Shown: piece after piece, positions 24,801 through 38,704 of the stretch
How positions within the stretch are numbered: position 1 is the stretch's first letter
Layout of the letters: every line of letters begins with the position of its first letter
NCBI GenBank assembly: GCA_009792885.1
Contig: WMCF01000014.1
Location: 10,621,924 to 10,685,923 of the forward strand
Reading direction: 5' to 3'
From: Eremophila alpestris peregrina
Lineage: Eukaryota; Chordata; Aves; Passeriformes; Alaudidae
Length of the DNA: 64,000 nucleotides
The notes under the pieces: model-generated
What the model was told of the DNA's origin: nothing
Databases searched by the model: none
What the model saw: only the letters and a program-made list of their open reading frames with translations
Program-made: the position numbers and the translations under genes

Positions 24801-27800
24801 TTTACTGGCAATCCTCAGACAAATCACTTTTCTATCCCTTTTCCAGGCTCAAATTAGACATTGACTGAAAGAGGGCAGGCAGAAGGAATAAAATCCTATG
24901 AAAAACAGTCCGTGCACACCCACGAATGCTTGAATCAGATGACGACCTGAGGTCCATTTGCCACGAGGCTGCACAAAAGGTTGAGGCAAGAGTGCTCCCA
25001 CACAGGAGTGGCAAGAAATCATCAATTATTTCAGCTGGGACAGCCAGTGAACATCTGATGAACTCGACACCCTTCTCAAAGGCTGGGCACCTGAGAGTAA
25101 CTGGTGAGAATGCAAAACTCCACCAAGAACAAAAGAAGTCAAATTGGAAAGAACCCTTGGGCAGCAAGAGAGAGAGAGGCAGTAAGGCCAGGAGCAATAG
25201 GGAAAGTAAAACATTGTGAGGGAATGCAAAGAGCTGTCAGAAAAAGTGGAAGTGAACCAAAAATAAAATGGAAATCCTGTGAGGATCAGATGACTAAGGA
25301 GAGAATGGCAATGCAGCCACAACGTGCCTGATTAGAGGAGTGCAGAAATCTGACAAAACACACAATCCTTTTCATACCCAGCCAACCACTGAGCCACAGG
25401 TAAACAAATATGTGGAGGATTTCACAAACCCCTCGAGTATTTTCTTGGTTTAAAATTATATTAAATATGAGTTCAGCAGCTCGGGATACTGTTCAAAATA
25501 ACAAACAAATGCAACCACAACGGGTTGTGTGAGTGACTGCCCTTAGCACTAAGGAAATCTTAATAGCTTGAAGGTGAGAATTAAGTCAACAAAGTCAACA
25601 AATAAAATAAATGCATCTTTTATCACACCATTACCAAGGGAAGACAATGCCAAAAGGCAGAACTAGAGATGCTTCTCCGGAGGCCTTGCTGGCAACACAA
25701 GACTGTCCCAATTTAATTTTTGTTAAATCAGTTCAAATCCACATGGACTGTTATGGGTTAAGAGTAGGTTAAACCAGTGCCTTGTTGACAGATAAATCAA
25801 AAAGACAGCCTGTCCATACAGCCTCTTGTGCCAGTTTAACTTCATTAATTTAAAAGCTGCATCTTAATTTATCTTAACATAAGCCATCTAAAAATCTCTG
25901 CAAAGCACCACCACTAAGACTTGAATGATTCTGGATCAGGAAATCCAAAATCCCTTTTAAAGCTATGCCAGATTCCAGCCCACCTACCCCACAACCTGCT
26001 GTTTTCTGTGGTGGTTTCCTACTGCAGACATAGGGAGACTTTGCCTTTAGAAGAAATTTAAAGTGTAATTCCATCTCCAAATATTCAAATTCTGTACTTT
26101 GGAAAAGGCAGTGACTCCATCTTCATATTTTGAATCTATATAGGGAGTATTAAAACCACACCAAACAGAAACATCCCTGCTCTCATACAGGGTTCAAAAT
26201 CTGAGTAAGAATTTTGCCCAATATGTAATCTATGTTTTTGTGCATTCACCAGGGCTCTCTCCCTACCCACGAGGGATTCCTCACAGCCAGGCAGCTTCAA
26301 AAGTGTTCCAGCACTTCCATGCATCATTGTTACATAAATCTGCTAGATCAGAAGCTACACTAGAAATAAGTGGGTCACAAACAGTATCTCTCTTCATAGC
26401 CATTGAGTGCCCTTGGACTGCCTGACATGACTGATGTGGTTAACAACGCTTTAAGCTAAACAAAATTAAATTATATAGGTAAGTTTTACTTACTCAGTGT
26501 TTTATACATGCACACACACATGCATCTATACATATGTATGTTACTTGCAGTGAAAAGCCATGACTGGAGACAAACATCAGAAATATGAATAACTGATTTT
26601 TAAATTACTAAAATAAGCTCAGCAGAAGGTATTTCATAATTTAATGAGATAATAAACTGTCATAATTAACTGCATTTTACATACCTTTCCCCTTCCCCAA
26701 GGGAAAAGAAAAGCTTTAAAAGCAATCAAAAATCACAGCTAAACACTCCTCCAGATTTAGGAACCCATGCTACCACAATTGGTGAGCCAAACACCATAAT
26801 ACCTACAAAACATAGTACTGAGGGAACTCAGAGTTTCAGACCATTTCAGACTTTAGCCTTTTAAGGAAGGTTTTCTAAATCCAAAAGAAATCCGTTGGAT
26901 GCCAACACCCTCAAAGTGCAGATGCAAAGCAAAAGCAGCTGTTGTAGCTCACACATTTGCTCAGCATTGGAGTGTCAAATTAATGACTACTCAGTTTTAC
27001 TGAGCAGTTCCTTTAGAAGGATTTAGCAGCCAATTATTACATACAATAATTTTCCCTGAAGAAAGGAGGTTTTAGGGGGAAAACCAGAAGGGGGGAGGGA
27101 AAGAAAGATAGTGAGATTTATCATCCTCTACAAGGCAAACACAGCAGAGGTGATCTGTGGTGTCAATCTCCACCACAGTGGCCATGAGGTTCCCTGGGTC
27201 ACAGTGAGCAAGCAACAAGCCAGGGCAGCTCTTCCTCTACACCCCTCTCTCACAAGATAAGAGGGAGTTCTCCAAAAGTATTTCTTGGCAAGGTTTTAAT
27301 GTTCTGCATTCCACTCAGAGGAGGAAAATGCTCAAGGTACTCTCTTTGGAATAGCTACAGCTGACCCAGAACATCAACCTCCCCTATCTAGACAGATGCC
27401 GTGAAAAGTGAGATATGCCAAAAATAAGGGTTTATCATTATTTAAATGAATCATTTGAATTCTACTACAGAACAAGGTGGTACTCTCCCCTCCATCAACT
27501 TACATGCTTCTAGACAAGAAATATGAATAAAAATGATGGCACCCCAATTTACAGAATCTCAGTAACAACTCCTTGGGAGGGAACCACCTATCAATCTCCA
27601 AATACTGTACAAGTAGTAGTATAAATAGGAAAGCTTAATTAATCAGCTTCATAATACAGCAAGGTTACAGCAGCTACGTATGCTGAACTCAAGTTTTCTC
27701 ATGCTAAGTAAGAGCAACTTGATGCAGAAACTGTGGTACTTAAGTGAATTTGCTCACAAAGCAGAGGACGTTCTCAATCTGCAGAAATATGTGGTTTCTG

Positions 27801-28779
27801 TGTGAGGTAGTAGGATGCAGCAGAGAGAAGGAATTCTTCAGGAGAAGCAGTGAAGAGTCTACAGCATGTGAAATGCTATTCCAGAGCAGTACTGATGGAT
27901 TGTAACTGTTAGCAATGGGGACTTCAGAAGGCTCAAGTAATCAGCTGTCCAAAAGAAATACCTACTGCTTTTCACACCATCTCCAAGAAAAGAGCTGTTA
28001 TTTCCTTATTCTTATTTACATTATTTATTATATTTATCTTATTTATATTTCCTATTGTATAAGAAATGTAAATCTGCATGAAAAAAATAAAGCCTGAGGG
28101 GGAAAACCAAACAAATCAAACCCCTTCAAAACCTGGAAGTCTCACACTGTGAATTCCAGCAATTCTGCCTAACACATGGCACTGGGGGGCTCTGGGATGC
28201 CACCACTCAAGGGCTGGTTGCTGCAGATGTCAGTAAGCAGTTTGTTTTCATCAATAACACAAGATGCCTGTAGCATCACCAATTTTACTATGTTCATTGT
28301 TTATTAGAAAACACAACTGTCTTATTTTTTATTAGCTGGCATTTCTCAAGGTTCCCTGCCTTTATTTTTCTCTCTCTAGTATAAATGAGCACATTTGCCA
28401 ATAATACAAATAATTCAGTCTAAGGAGAAAATGAAGCTTACACAGTGGGATGTTCATTGTGTGAGGCCAGAAGATTTGAAGCAGTGATAAATGCATTAAG
28501 TTACATTTCACATATCATTAAGTAACGCTGAACTCTATCCCTAAAACACCAAACTTGATAATGCAACCCTCTTAGCAGAGGGGTAGTCCCCCAGCAGACA
28601 CAGCAAAGCACTGTGCTGCATTATATAACAACATTTTCCAGAGGAGTGAGCAGAGCGCTTTCTGTGATGCACGGGGAGTGTGCAAGCTGCCACTGTGCAC
28701 TCAGGGACTGTGCAGCTGAACCAAGTCACTTGTAGGTGTATCAAATGGAAGAATAAATGACATTCAAGTAACATCTATG

Positions 28780-28960
28780 TTTTGAAATGCAGGTAGTGCC
28801 CGGCATCACTGCATTGCCTAATTAAAGCCCGCAGGAAGTCAAAGCAACACCCGCCCAGAGGTAAAGGACTCTCACACATACACCTCAGGTATCACTTCTG
28901 CCTTCCCATCGAGCTGGTAGAGCACTGCTCTGCACTGTGACACCAAGCTAAGCACCGTGA
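28780..28960. promoter_or_regulatory. Candidate conserved non-coding element
   Basis: A CpG-retaining patch (tgcccggcatc, aagcccgcagg, acacccgccc, catcgagc, caccgtga) with a homeobox-like taattaa core near 28820, inside AT-rich intron. The call rests on composition alone. Confidence 0.2.
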
Positions 28961-31900
28961 TTTGTATGTGCTGGCATTAATACAGAGGGAGGGGAGGGCA
29001 AAAAGCAAAGAAGCCCAAAACTCCATCTAATCTCGTTTCTCATCCCACTTAAGAACTTTTAAGGGCTTGATGAGGTGTGCTGCTGGCACTGAGTATTGCC
29101 AGTGCTCAGACCTTCTTGCTCTGTGTTTCATCCACCCCAGTAACAGAGCTGAAAACCTTCATAAATCCTCCCTGTTATATTCAATCTGGAAAATAACCAC
29201 TGTGACACAATGCTTTGGAGCTTTTCATTTCTACACTCATCAAAATAATTAGGGAACTGAGACTGACATTATTTTTTTTTTTGTGGGGTTTTCCACGTCC
29301 TTGTTAAGAAGTTCCATGGCCGACATGACTCAGAAATTTAGAGCTTATTATACAGAACCACTGAAATTAGTATTCTGTTCATGGGCTTAATAGGTATTTA
29401 AGCAATGTAAGAGACAGGTTTTGTTTTGTTCCTTTTTTAATTGATAGAATAAACTGTATTCAAATACTCAGAAAGTCTCACTTGTCTGTGAAGCACAGAG
29501 AGATGAATGAGCCAAGCACAAACAGTCCTAGGGCCCTTTGTTGCCAATAAGTGGGTTTCCTCCTCCATCTCCAAGCCCTTCGTAATTAAAGATAGCAGCT
29601 CACCTAATGCTCAGGAAACGCCATAAACATTTGTTTTCATTAAGGCTCATATTGGGAAACCACGCAGGTTTTGTTGAATAAAACGAGCAGAAAAACACTT
29701 CAGTAGAAAAGGTTGGGATGGTCCAGAGAAATAGCAGAATAAGGAACAAACAAGGAAGAAAACAAAGCAGAAAAGTCAACAACTAATTTACGCACCCTGG
29801 ACTGACTAATGATCACTAAAGAAGTACAAGAGAGGAGCACAAACAGAAAATGGATTTGTTTTAATGACTAGAGGATTCCGTGCTTTTCATGCAAAAAACA
29901 GCAATCCGTCAGAAAAGGTTATGTCAGAAGATCAAAACATTCTTCACACTACATTTAAAAAAATGAACCTGAGTGAGAAAAGCAAAAAAGAATTCTGCTA
30001 CCCTTATTAGTAACTCGGCTGGGAGGGTGTGGGGTGTTCCAGGAAGGCAGAAGACTTACTTCTTACTATATTTTATTTGGAATCATGAATTACACTGCCC
30101 TACATCTTCAACACCTGCCTTCTTGATCTACTTCCTCGAAGCATCTTGCTAGAATGCTATCCATAATTTTGCCCTCCCCTCTCCCCCATCAAGAAAGGTG
30201 TCCAACCCAACAGGATATTCTATTCAAAATGGGAAAAGAATGTGAGTCCTCAAGCCTCAACTTAAAGGACTTTTTGGCAGTTTGCTTTTTAAGCTGGGAA
30301 TGCCAAGCTCTAAAAGACATATCCCCTGAGCAGTGAGAAGTTTTGGAGAAAAAAAAACACCTAGAGGGAAAGATAGGTCAGAACAAGCACATAGTATCAG
30401 GGTCTGGAAATCTGCCCAGATACTGAAATACCGTTGCCTGTCCTCATGTCAAACACTACTTCAGACCACAGGGCCTTTAAAAATCGTTATATGAAGATAG
30501 GGTATTTGAAGATTACATTCACACTTCCTTTTAGAAGACAGAGTAACAAGGGGTTGTAACAAATTCCCTTTCAACTTGTCTTTTTCATGTTAAAAATTAA
30601 AAATAATGATGTGACAGAGCTGCATTTCTAACATCCGAGCTCCATCTCAGGAAAAGAAACTTCATCTCCCAGAGCTGAGAAGAAACAAGAAACAGCAACA
30701 GACCCAGACCCTGCCTTTCTCACCCATCCCAACTTCCTCCCTCTGTATCAAGAAGACCAAGTATTTCGGTAGTGACCTATGAGTGTTTTGTTCAAACTGG
30801 GAAATTAGCATACAGCTGCATCCCCAGGCTGGCAAAGGGCTTTGAATGGCACGTAAAAACCTGACAGAGAAGCAAATCAATCTGAAGCCTTGAACTGCAG
30901 GCAGCAGGTAACACCACAGAATCACACTCATACCAAACAGCTAAAGCAGTTAGGTTTCCTGAAAGCGAGCAGTTTCAAAGTGGCTGGGACCAGTGCTCAA
31001 GAAGATGCAACTAAGAAGCTGAAAATAATGACTATAATTTGGAGTAAAGTTCTGTATTGAGAAGTTTCTATGACTTGAAACAAGAGGAACACAGGATGGC
31101 TTAGGATACAATGGGGTAATTTTGTTATAAAATATTGAGATAGTTTGAGTGAATTACCCCATAACACTGGAATAAAGTATAAGGGAGAGGTTATTCCATT
31201 TTGACTATGAATGGCATATTCTCTTTGCAGTCCCAGTGAATTAGTGACCCTGCACAACCACAGCTTTGGGGCAGACGATGCCACACAGTGCCTCGAACAA
31301 CCAACAGTCCTGTGGGTGAAGAGGATGCCCTTCTCTGCCACTGAAATAACCAGGCACCCAACAAGAACAAAACCCAGATCAGCAGCCATCCAGTCAATGA
31401 AAAATCTCTTCCCACTGACCACCGTGAGCAGAGGCAGCAAGATGACACAAGCCAGGTAGGAGCCTGGGGAAACATGGCAGAGGGTACATGGCATCGCTTT
31501 CTGATGGCTCGTTCTGTGGTGTAAAACTCCAGCAGGCATACATGGAGTATGATAATTGAAAAGGAAAATAAACAATACTCTTTGAAGGGCTACTCCAAGT
31601 GCAGTCAAAAACCACAGGCACTTAATTTACAGCTTTCTTCAGCCCGCATCTTAGGAAAATGTCCAATCCACTGAAATCAATAATACATAAGCACTTTCAG
31701 TGGATGCAGGAATTAACTCTTGTTATTTAAAAATGGATTTGAATGCAGTTGTGCTGATAAAGCACACTCAAAATCCTCCTTCAGGGAAAAAAATTTTTTT
31801 TTGTTTATTTATGAATATCTATGTTAATTTAATATCAGAAAAAGGAAGAGCAATAAATAAAGCCCAAAACAGACACCTCTTCAAAACAGATATAAATAAT

Positions 31901-34900
31901 ATCATTTACTTATACTTTGCCCTTGAAAACAATAAACAACTATTACTTCAATCTTTAACTGCTCAAAACTCTGCCAATTAAACTTGAAGATGGAAGAGGC
32001 ATAGACTAAGTACTGTGCAGAGCCACACAAGAATCTGGACACAAGGCTACCTGGTACCTAGGCTACTTAAAAGATATTGTGGGTTGTACTGCCCAAAGAA
32101 GAGCAAATGTTTCAAGTTATGTTGTAGAAGGGTCCTGCAACCAAAAGCTTCATGGAAATCCAGACTTTCTTTTCATGTGGTTTTTTTTTTTTTTCAGAAT
32201 TACTTCAATTGATTCTTCTGATAAGAAAAGTGTGACCTTTACTCAAATGCTATTTCCCCTCTCTTTCCAATTCTCATCTGATTCACCTTTAAAGTTTATT
32301 TTGCAGTCCATCTGGAAACTGGAAGCAATTAAATACTCTTAATCTGGGGTGGCATATAGCACATGTATCAAAAGCGAATTTAGCAGGATTTCTATGCAAC
32401 AGAAATGAAATAAAATGAATAAATAATAAAATGAAAAAATCAATCCTTGATTGCATGGTAACATTAGCTTAGATCTTACTTAATACTTTAATTTTCAGGT
32501 AATGAGAGGGTTTCACAAGCCTAGAGATGTAGAAGTGAGAGTCTCAGAAATTGTGCCACACCTAGTTTGTCTTCTTGTTCTGTTAAAAATTAACCAGGTG
32601 GGATGAACTAACTTTCAAGGAAAATCAATAGTGATCAATTTTTCTTGTGTAAGCCTAACGTAAGAAGTCCATGTACACCAAGATACTGCAATTAGAGGGC
32701 CAGCTTGATTTCAGGCTTCTGACCTAAGAATCAGGAAGGCTGAAAGATTTCTCAATCTGTTTTAGAAAAACCTCATGATTTTCAATGTGCAGGTGTAAAG
32801 AAGATGTCACTAAAAATAGAAGTAATCAAGAAAGTCCCAGCTGCTTACTTTAACAGCGAACTAGATGTATGCAAAAGAAAAACATGAGACTCCCTACTAA
32901 AAAAAGAGATGATTAAAATTTTAGAGTAATTTATTTTAAAATGCACCTTTTGCTTGACAACTTACAGAACAAATTGTCAGCAGGCCAGGAATAATCTAAA
33001 GCATAATAAAAGAACATAGGGGACAAAAAGTAAAGGATTCCGGAGTCTCTCCCTTGCCTCACGAGGAATAGGAATGGCCAAAGGAGACAACATTGCTTGC
33101 TTGCTTATAATGAAACTGAGAGCAATGTTATCCTGGAGGGCTGAGGTGATCAGGATATCCAGACACCTCTCAGAGAAACTGATGCTGCTCTTGTCCATCT
33201 TCTTCCCCCAAATTCACCTCTGCTGTGCTCCCTGTGGTGCCCAGGGAATCTGCCCAATCCCAGTTCCAGTGACCCTGCAGAGAAGCACCTACCTTTCCTT
33301 TGGCCAGGTGACACACCATGCCAGAGCCAGAACAAATGGGCTCAAGGGAAGGATATGCCTCCTTATTATGTGTCACTTGTGGGCTTTCAGGCTGCAATTT
33401 CAACCCAACATTCTCAATGGGAGGCAAAGAGATTTGCATCATCTGTCCAACAGCCTAAGGTAGGTTATTTATGCAGTTGTAAAACAGAGGGTCTTCTCAG
33501 TTGGCTCCTGATTGTGCAAAGCCACAGGTGACTGAGGGGCACAGCACTCAGCAGGCCAAAGGAAAACAGTGTAACAGTGTAATAATCACCCCGGGCAAGC
33601 TGTCTCCAAGGAAAGAGAGGTAAAACCTCTGAGGATGCAGCTACCCTAAGAAACACACCCATCAAAAGAGCAGTGCAGCTACACTGGCTTTCCAGGTGGG
33701 ATGTCTGCTCAGACAGGCAGCTGTGGTAGAACTTCTTGGTTGGAGAGCACATTTCAAATATAAGTTATTCAGCAAAGCAGTGATATCAAACCACAGACAC
33801 CAAGTGAAGCAATGCCCCAAGAGAGGGGGCTCAGAAATACAACAGCACACATGCAAAGGAAAAGATCTGTTGCAGAAGAGTTGAATACCCAAACATCCGT
33901 GTTCCTCTGTTAAGATGGAATATATAAAGCGCTATCAAATTATGATGAGGTGCAAAGAAAAGTCTCTCTGACATAAAAGGCTAACGATGTGTTGTCTCAA
34001 GTTTTCATTTTTTCACCCGAGAAATTTTAACTTGCACCAGAATATGTTTATATTAAATTCCAAAAGCTGCCATTTAAAATAAATAAATTCTAAAAGCTGT
34101 CCCTGACACTCAGCATACACACACACAAATGTTACCAGTTAATTCATTTTACAGAATTATGACTTCAATGAACAACTCTTCAACTGAGAAGAAAGATCAA
34201 ATCAGATAATAACTCCAGAAATGACCCTTTTAACTAGGGACCTCCTCACTCTCTACTCATATCCCAAATTTTTCATCCATATAAACAAATTCCAACAGGA
34301 TTTCATGAAAATGAAAGCATTGCAGGCAAATGACATGTTGCAACAAAAGAGATATTAGAAACAAAGTCTGTACAAAGTCTACTTACTTTAATGAAAAGAT
34401 AAATAACAGCTGCAGGAGCTCCTAGGAAAGAAGGAGGGAAAGGGAGGAGAAGAGGAAGAATGGACAGATATCTCCATAGTAACTACAACTATGAAACTCA
34501 GGGGAGAACTTGTCTGAAAGCTGAAAGAAGGATGCTACCAGAGAAAATAGACTGTAACACAGCTGGAAAAAAATAAGAAACTTCCAAATAATTTTCCACA
34601 TGGTCAAAGGTCCCTTAAGCTTTAGTTTATTTAATCAGAGCCAAGAACAAATACCAAGAGAGAAAAGCAAAGAAAAAAAGCATAAAATCAAAACATAATG
34701 ATGACATTACCATTACTGTACAAATTATTTAACAATAAACATACTGCTAAAAAACTAAATATACAAATGTTCAGGTTAAGAAGGAAAAAACAATTCATTT
34801 CCCCCAGGAAATTCTGTGCTACTGGACTCAACAATGGAAGGAGAGAACGGAAAAGCATTATACCAGCATAAGCTAGGTGATATATGTAAAATTCCTGTGA

Positions 34901-35318
34901 TATTTCTATCCAATGTAAGAGACCTGAGAAGATTCTAGAGGAGATACTTACAATATGTAGATTTATACCTCTCAAAGTCAGTTCAGACTTAAAAAACTCC
35001 TGGAAACATCCCAAACTGAGATGCTGGTGACACAGACTGACCTATTACTGAGCAGTATTCATACAACTCCAAGCTTCTGTCATCCATCTGGGAGTCTCAA
35101 GACCTACACCCTTACCTGGAATCTTGATCTGACCCATAAAAACACTAATACCCACACTGCTGCCAGTTTTGGTAGTAGCCCTCCTCAGTAGCCCACGTTC
35201 ACACTGTCATTTGCGTGGAACACATTAAGAATATATTCCTATCACTTATATATTGTCCATATCAGCCACAGGAATAAATACAGAACAGGATTTTCTACAG
35301 TTCAGTGTATGTCAAACC

Positions 35319-35384
35319 AGCACACAGTATGAATACCATCTTCAAATGCTTAGCACACGATATGAATAGAATCTTCAAATACTT
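35319..35384. repeat. Tandem duplication, 33-bp unit x 2
   Basis: The two head-to-tail units, 35319-35351 and 35352-35384, both start agcacac and contain tatgaata and atcttcaaat. They differ at five of 33 positions. It is a simple local duplication with no coding content. Confidence 0.85.
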
Positions 35385-35391
35385 ACTACAA

Positions 35392-35466
35392 GAAACACCA
35401 ACCAACCCTACAAACCCAAAAAAACCAAACCAAACCAACAACAAAACAAAAAAAACCCACCACCAA
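35392..35466. repeat. A/C-only low-complexity tract
   Basis: About 75 bases composed almost entirely of A and C (aaaccaaaccaaacc-like, then aacaaaacaaaaaaaaccca). On the minus, transcribed strand this is a T/G-rich run. Confidence 0.85.
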
Positions 35467-36856
35467 TATTCTTAAAACTCAGCATATTAGGACACACTTC
35501 CACTTCAAAATATTGGAATGACACTCTCTTTTTTAGTATCATTATCTTGGCACAGCACATGGGACCACACCAGATGTAGCAAAGAGTTATATAAGCCCAA
35601 ACATCAGGCTAGAGTCTTATACCAACAATAGCTTATTTGCATAAAAATTTATCTTTTACATTGGCAAACAACTTTGCTTTAAAAAAGTGTATTTTTCAGC
35701 TATTTCCTACGTCAGTTTAGAGTGACCTCTCTCTGGTCTTAAAGCAATCAACATCTGGCCTGTCACCCACAGGGGTGAGACATGAATCATGTGAACCACA
35801 GTTAGGGATGGGTTATCAGGCAGCTGAAGGAGTGCTTGCCATAGACAGAACAACAGAAACAACTGCACCTATCTCGTCTGGTTTGAAGGCTTCCTTGATC
35901 TCTCAGTGAATGAGTCCAAACTCAAGGTCATGAGGACCCTTCCCTGCAACTCTAACTTCACAAAAGAAGGTGGCAGGTGAGAACAAGCAAGTTGGAACTG
36001 GACATGGAGTAACACTTCTCAGCTTGCTATAAATCATACCGTCATAATTATTAAATCACTACTCAAACAAGTTGTTTACATAGCTGCCTACCCACAAAGT
36101 TCAAGTGCTCCCAGATTATTGTACCTTGTTATATCTTTGCATGTCGGGTAGAAGAATTCATGTCACAATTTCTGTTTGTTCCTTATGAAAATACTGAAAG
36201 AACATTAATCACCCATTCCTTTTCAAACTATATACAATGATCTTCTTGACTTGCATTATAAAGCAGGTAATCTGTCTTTTTACTATTCCTCTGCAAATCC
36301 ACTCCAATGGACTACTATTGCTTTGTTTATAAGGCTTGTTATTTAAATATAAATGTGCAGCACCAAAAATATATTCCAATCATATCAGCATTCCCAGAAG
36401 GGGGCGGGGGGGTGTTAAAAAAATTATTATACATAAATCTCATTGTCATTTTGGTTTTATTGTGGATTAATGTAGTCCTTCATACACAAACAACCAGGGC
36501 AGATTTGCACTGCCTACTGAAATTAGAAAAAAATAACAGAAGCACCTGTTTGATAAGTGGGCTTACATTGTGTTGTAGCAGGCAACAGCTGAACACAAAT
36601 ACATTATATAGTGCTCCAATTAGTGAAAAGACTATTCACTAAAAGGGTCCAGGAAAAACACTTTGATATTACGAGCAGTCTCCTGCTTTCACACCCGAGT
36701 CATAATACACTGCTCTCTCCATCACCTACAATACCAAGCAGAAATCCAAAATTACAAATGTGGGAACAGAATTGACCTTGTTTTACATCTTGCATGAAAG
36801 GTGCTAAGTCTAGTGCTAAAGAGACTGTTCATTATTAACTATAAAAACAATTTGAC

Positions 36857-36872
36857 AAAAAAAAAAAAAAAA
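36857..36872. repeat. Poly-A tract (A16)
   Basis: Uninterrupted A16 with no recognisable retroposed body upstream. A poly-T tract of 15 lies close by at 37027-37041. Confidence 0.9.
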
Positions 36873-37026
36873 GAAGGAAACTGGCCCTCCCATCCCTATG
36901 TCCCCTCAACCTTTTGACTGCAAGACAGTCCTTTGCAAATCAAGTTGAAAAGGATACATCACTAAAAGAAACTACTTAAATTACCAGCTTGCCTAATATG
37001 CAAAAGCTTGCCTACCCTTGACTGGC

Positions 37027-37041
37027 TTTTTTTTTTTTTTT
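37027..37041. repeat. Poly-T tract (T15)
   Basis: Uninterrupted T15, 154 bp from the A16 tract at 36857, so the two could pair as a weak inverted repeat. Probably coincidental. Confidence 0.9.
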
Positions 37042-38685
37042 CCCTCGTGCTGAGGGTGCAAAACAGCTCTGCAAGCCTAGCAGCTGTGCAGCCACCAGCC
37101 AAGGGAGGTCAGCATGCTTGTCGCTCCCTCCTTGGACACATTCTCCCACCTTCTCATCTGACAAACCTTAACCCTCCTGTTGCTCCACAATGAGCCAGTT
37201 CAGGGAGTTAAACTGGCATCTAAAAATAAAATTTAAAAAAGACAAACAGGAAAAAGGAGGAGGCAGCAGGGAGCCAGCACAAGGCAAAGAGCAGGAGCAC
37301 ATCCCATGGGCTGGCCTTGCTGTAGTGCACAATCACACTTCGGACTGTCACATGCTTGAGACCATTAGCAGAAAGCTGCTGTATTAATTAAAGGCCTCGG
37401 AAGGTTCCTAATAAGCAATTTCTGACCAATCTAGCTGTGACAGCTTAAAATGCTACTGCTCCCAGTGGGTTGTTCCTTTCTCCTGCAGCCAACAGCCATC
37501 CCTGCAAAAGAATTGGACAAAGGGTCTTCTCCCAGGAGCTCTGCAGATCCTTGGCCCAGTGGGCAATGTCCATGCACTCTGTTGCTACTACAAGAGAGGA
37601 AATTTCTCTAAGCCTAATTTTTTCCTAAACTAAGCCAGTATCTTTTTTGGCCTTAACACAGAGAATATTCTAACATTAAATTTTAAAAACCCCCACTTTG
37701 AAGTTTAACAGTTACCAAAATCAGTCAAACTCTTCCCACCTTGTACAGCCCCCTCTTAACACAACTTTACAATAAAAGATAAATGCATTTGTGCATCTGG
37801 CAATTCCCCACGTGAATTTCTGGAAAGGGGGCCATATAAATGAGTAGCCACCTGATTAGTAATAGGAAGCAAGCAACAGCCTATTATCACCAAAGATCAA
37901 CACACTGTCACATCAAGTCTGCTCTGCATGTCTCTTCCAGGGTAAGGTGGGCTACTCATTGCTAGAAAACCTGCAGCTGTCTCTGCAGACCGTTATTAAT
38001 TGCCAGTGGTTGTCGTCTTTAGAGGTGCCCATAAAAATGTACGAGCACCCAGCACAGAGACCAAACACCTTTGGCCAGTTACCTATTGATTTTCTTAACA
38101 GAGAATCATAGCTAGAAACTGGAGATTCACAACAAAAACATGCAGCTACATGGAAGCTACACTTCTCCTTCACTTCAACCTTTTGTTCACAGGTTTTGAA
38201 AAATGGGCAATCTTTACATGGTGAAGACCACCAATCTGGTAGTTTATCAAGCCCATACATCAACAGTTTTGATCATCTCTTCCCAGAGCATTAAACAAAG
38301 CAGCAACTTCTCTCACATGGCAACTAGACAGCAACCCATTGCACAACACATTCAGTGCAACATTTGAATGCTTGGCTTTTGCCACATGTTAGAATAATGC
38401 TGGCACTTTTCACCTTCACTGGCTGAAAGTAGTATTTACTGCTTAGGATAACCCTGCTGCTTCCCCTCAGACTTGGCCACTAGTAATACACACAGCTCGG
38501 ATGTTTTGCATCCTTCTGAGTGTAAACTCAAACAAATCTAAGTATTTTGAAGTAATGAGCTTGCAACTACTGCCACTGCCAATCCTCCCCAAACTCCATT
38601 TACTCTGTAAGAAGGGCTTACAGTTTCTGGACTTATCTGGAGGCTGTGAAGGGGCAAAGCTGTATATGTACTTCTTTTCCTTTTT

Positions 38686-38704
38686 ACCACCACCACCACC
38701 ACCA
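38686..38704. repeat. (ACC)6 trinucleotide microsatellite
   Basis: Six uninterrupted ACC units plus one base, intronic and not in any JARID2 coding frame. On the minus strand it reads GGT repeats. Confidence 0.9.

Noticed and set aside
28905..28935. Possible tRNA gene from a D-arm-like string.
   Set aside because: No acceptor stem, anticodon arm or T-arm (GGTTCGA-like) follows at the right distance, so no tRNA gene is called.
36857..37041. A16 and T15 tracts considered as ends of a retroposed element pair.
   Set aside because: No recognisable element body or target-site duplication lies beside either tract; they are best treated as independent homopolymers.
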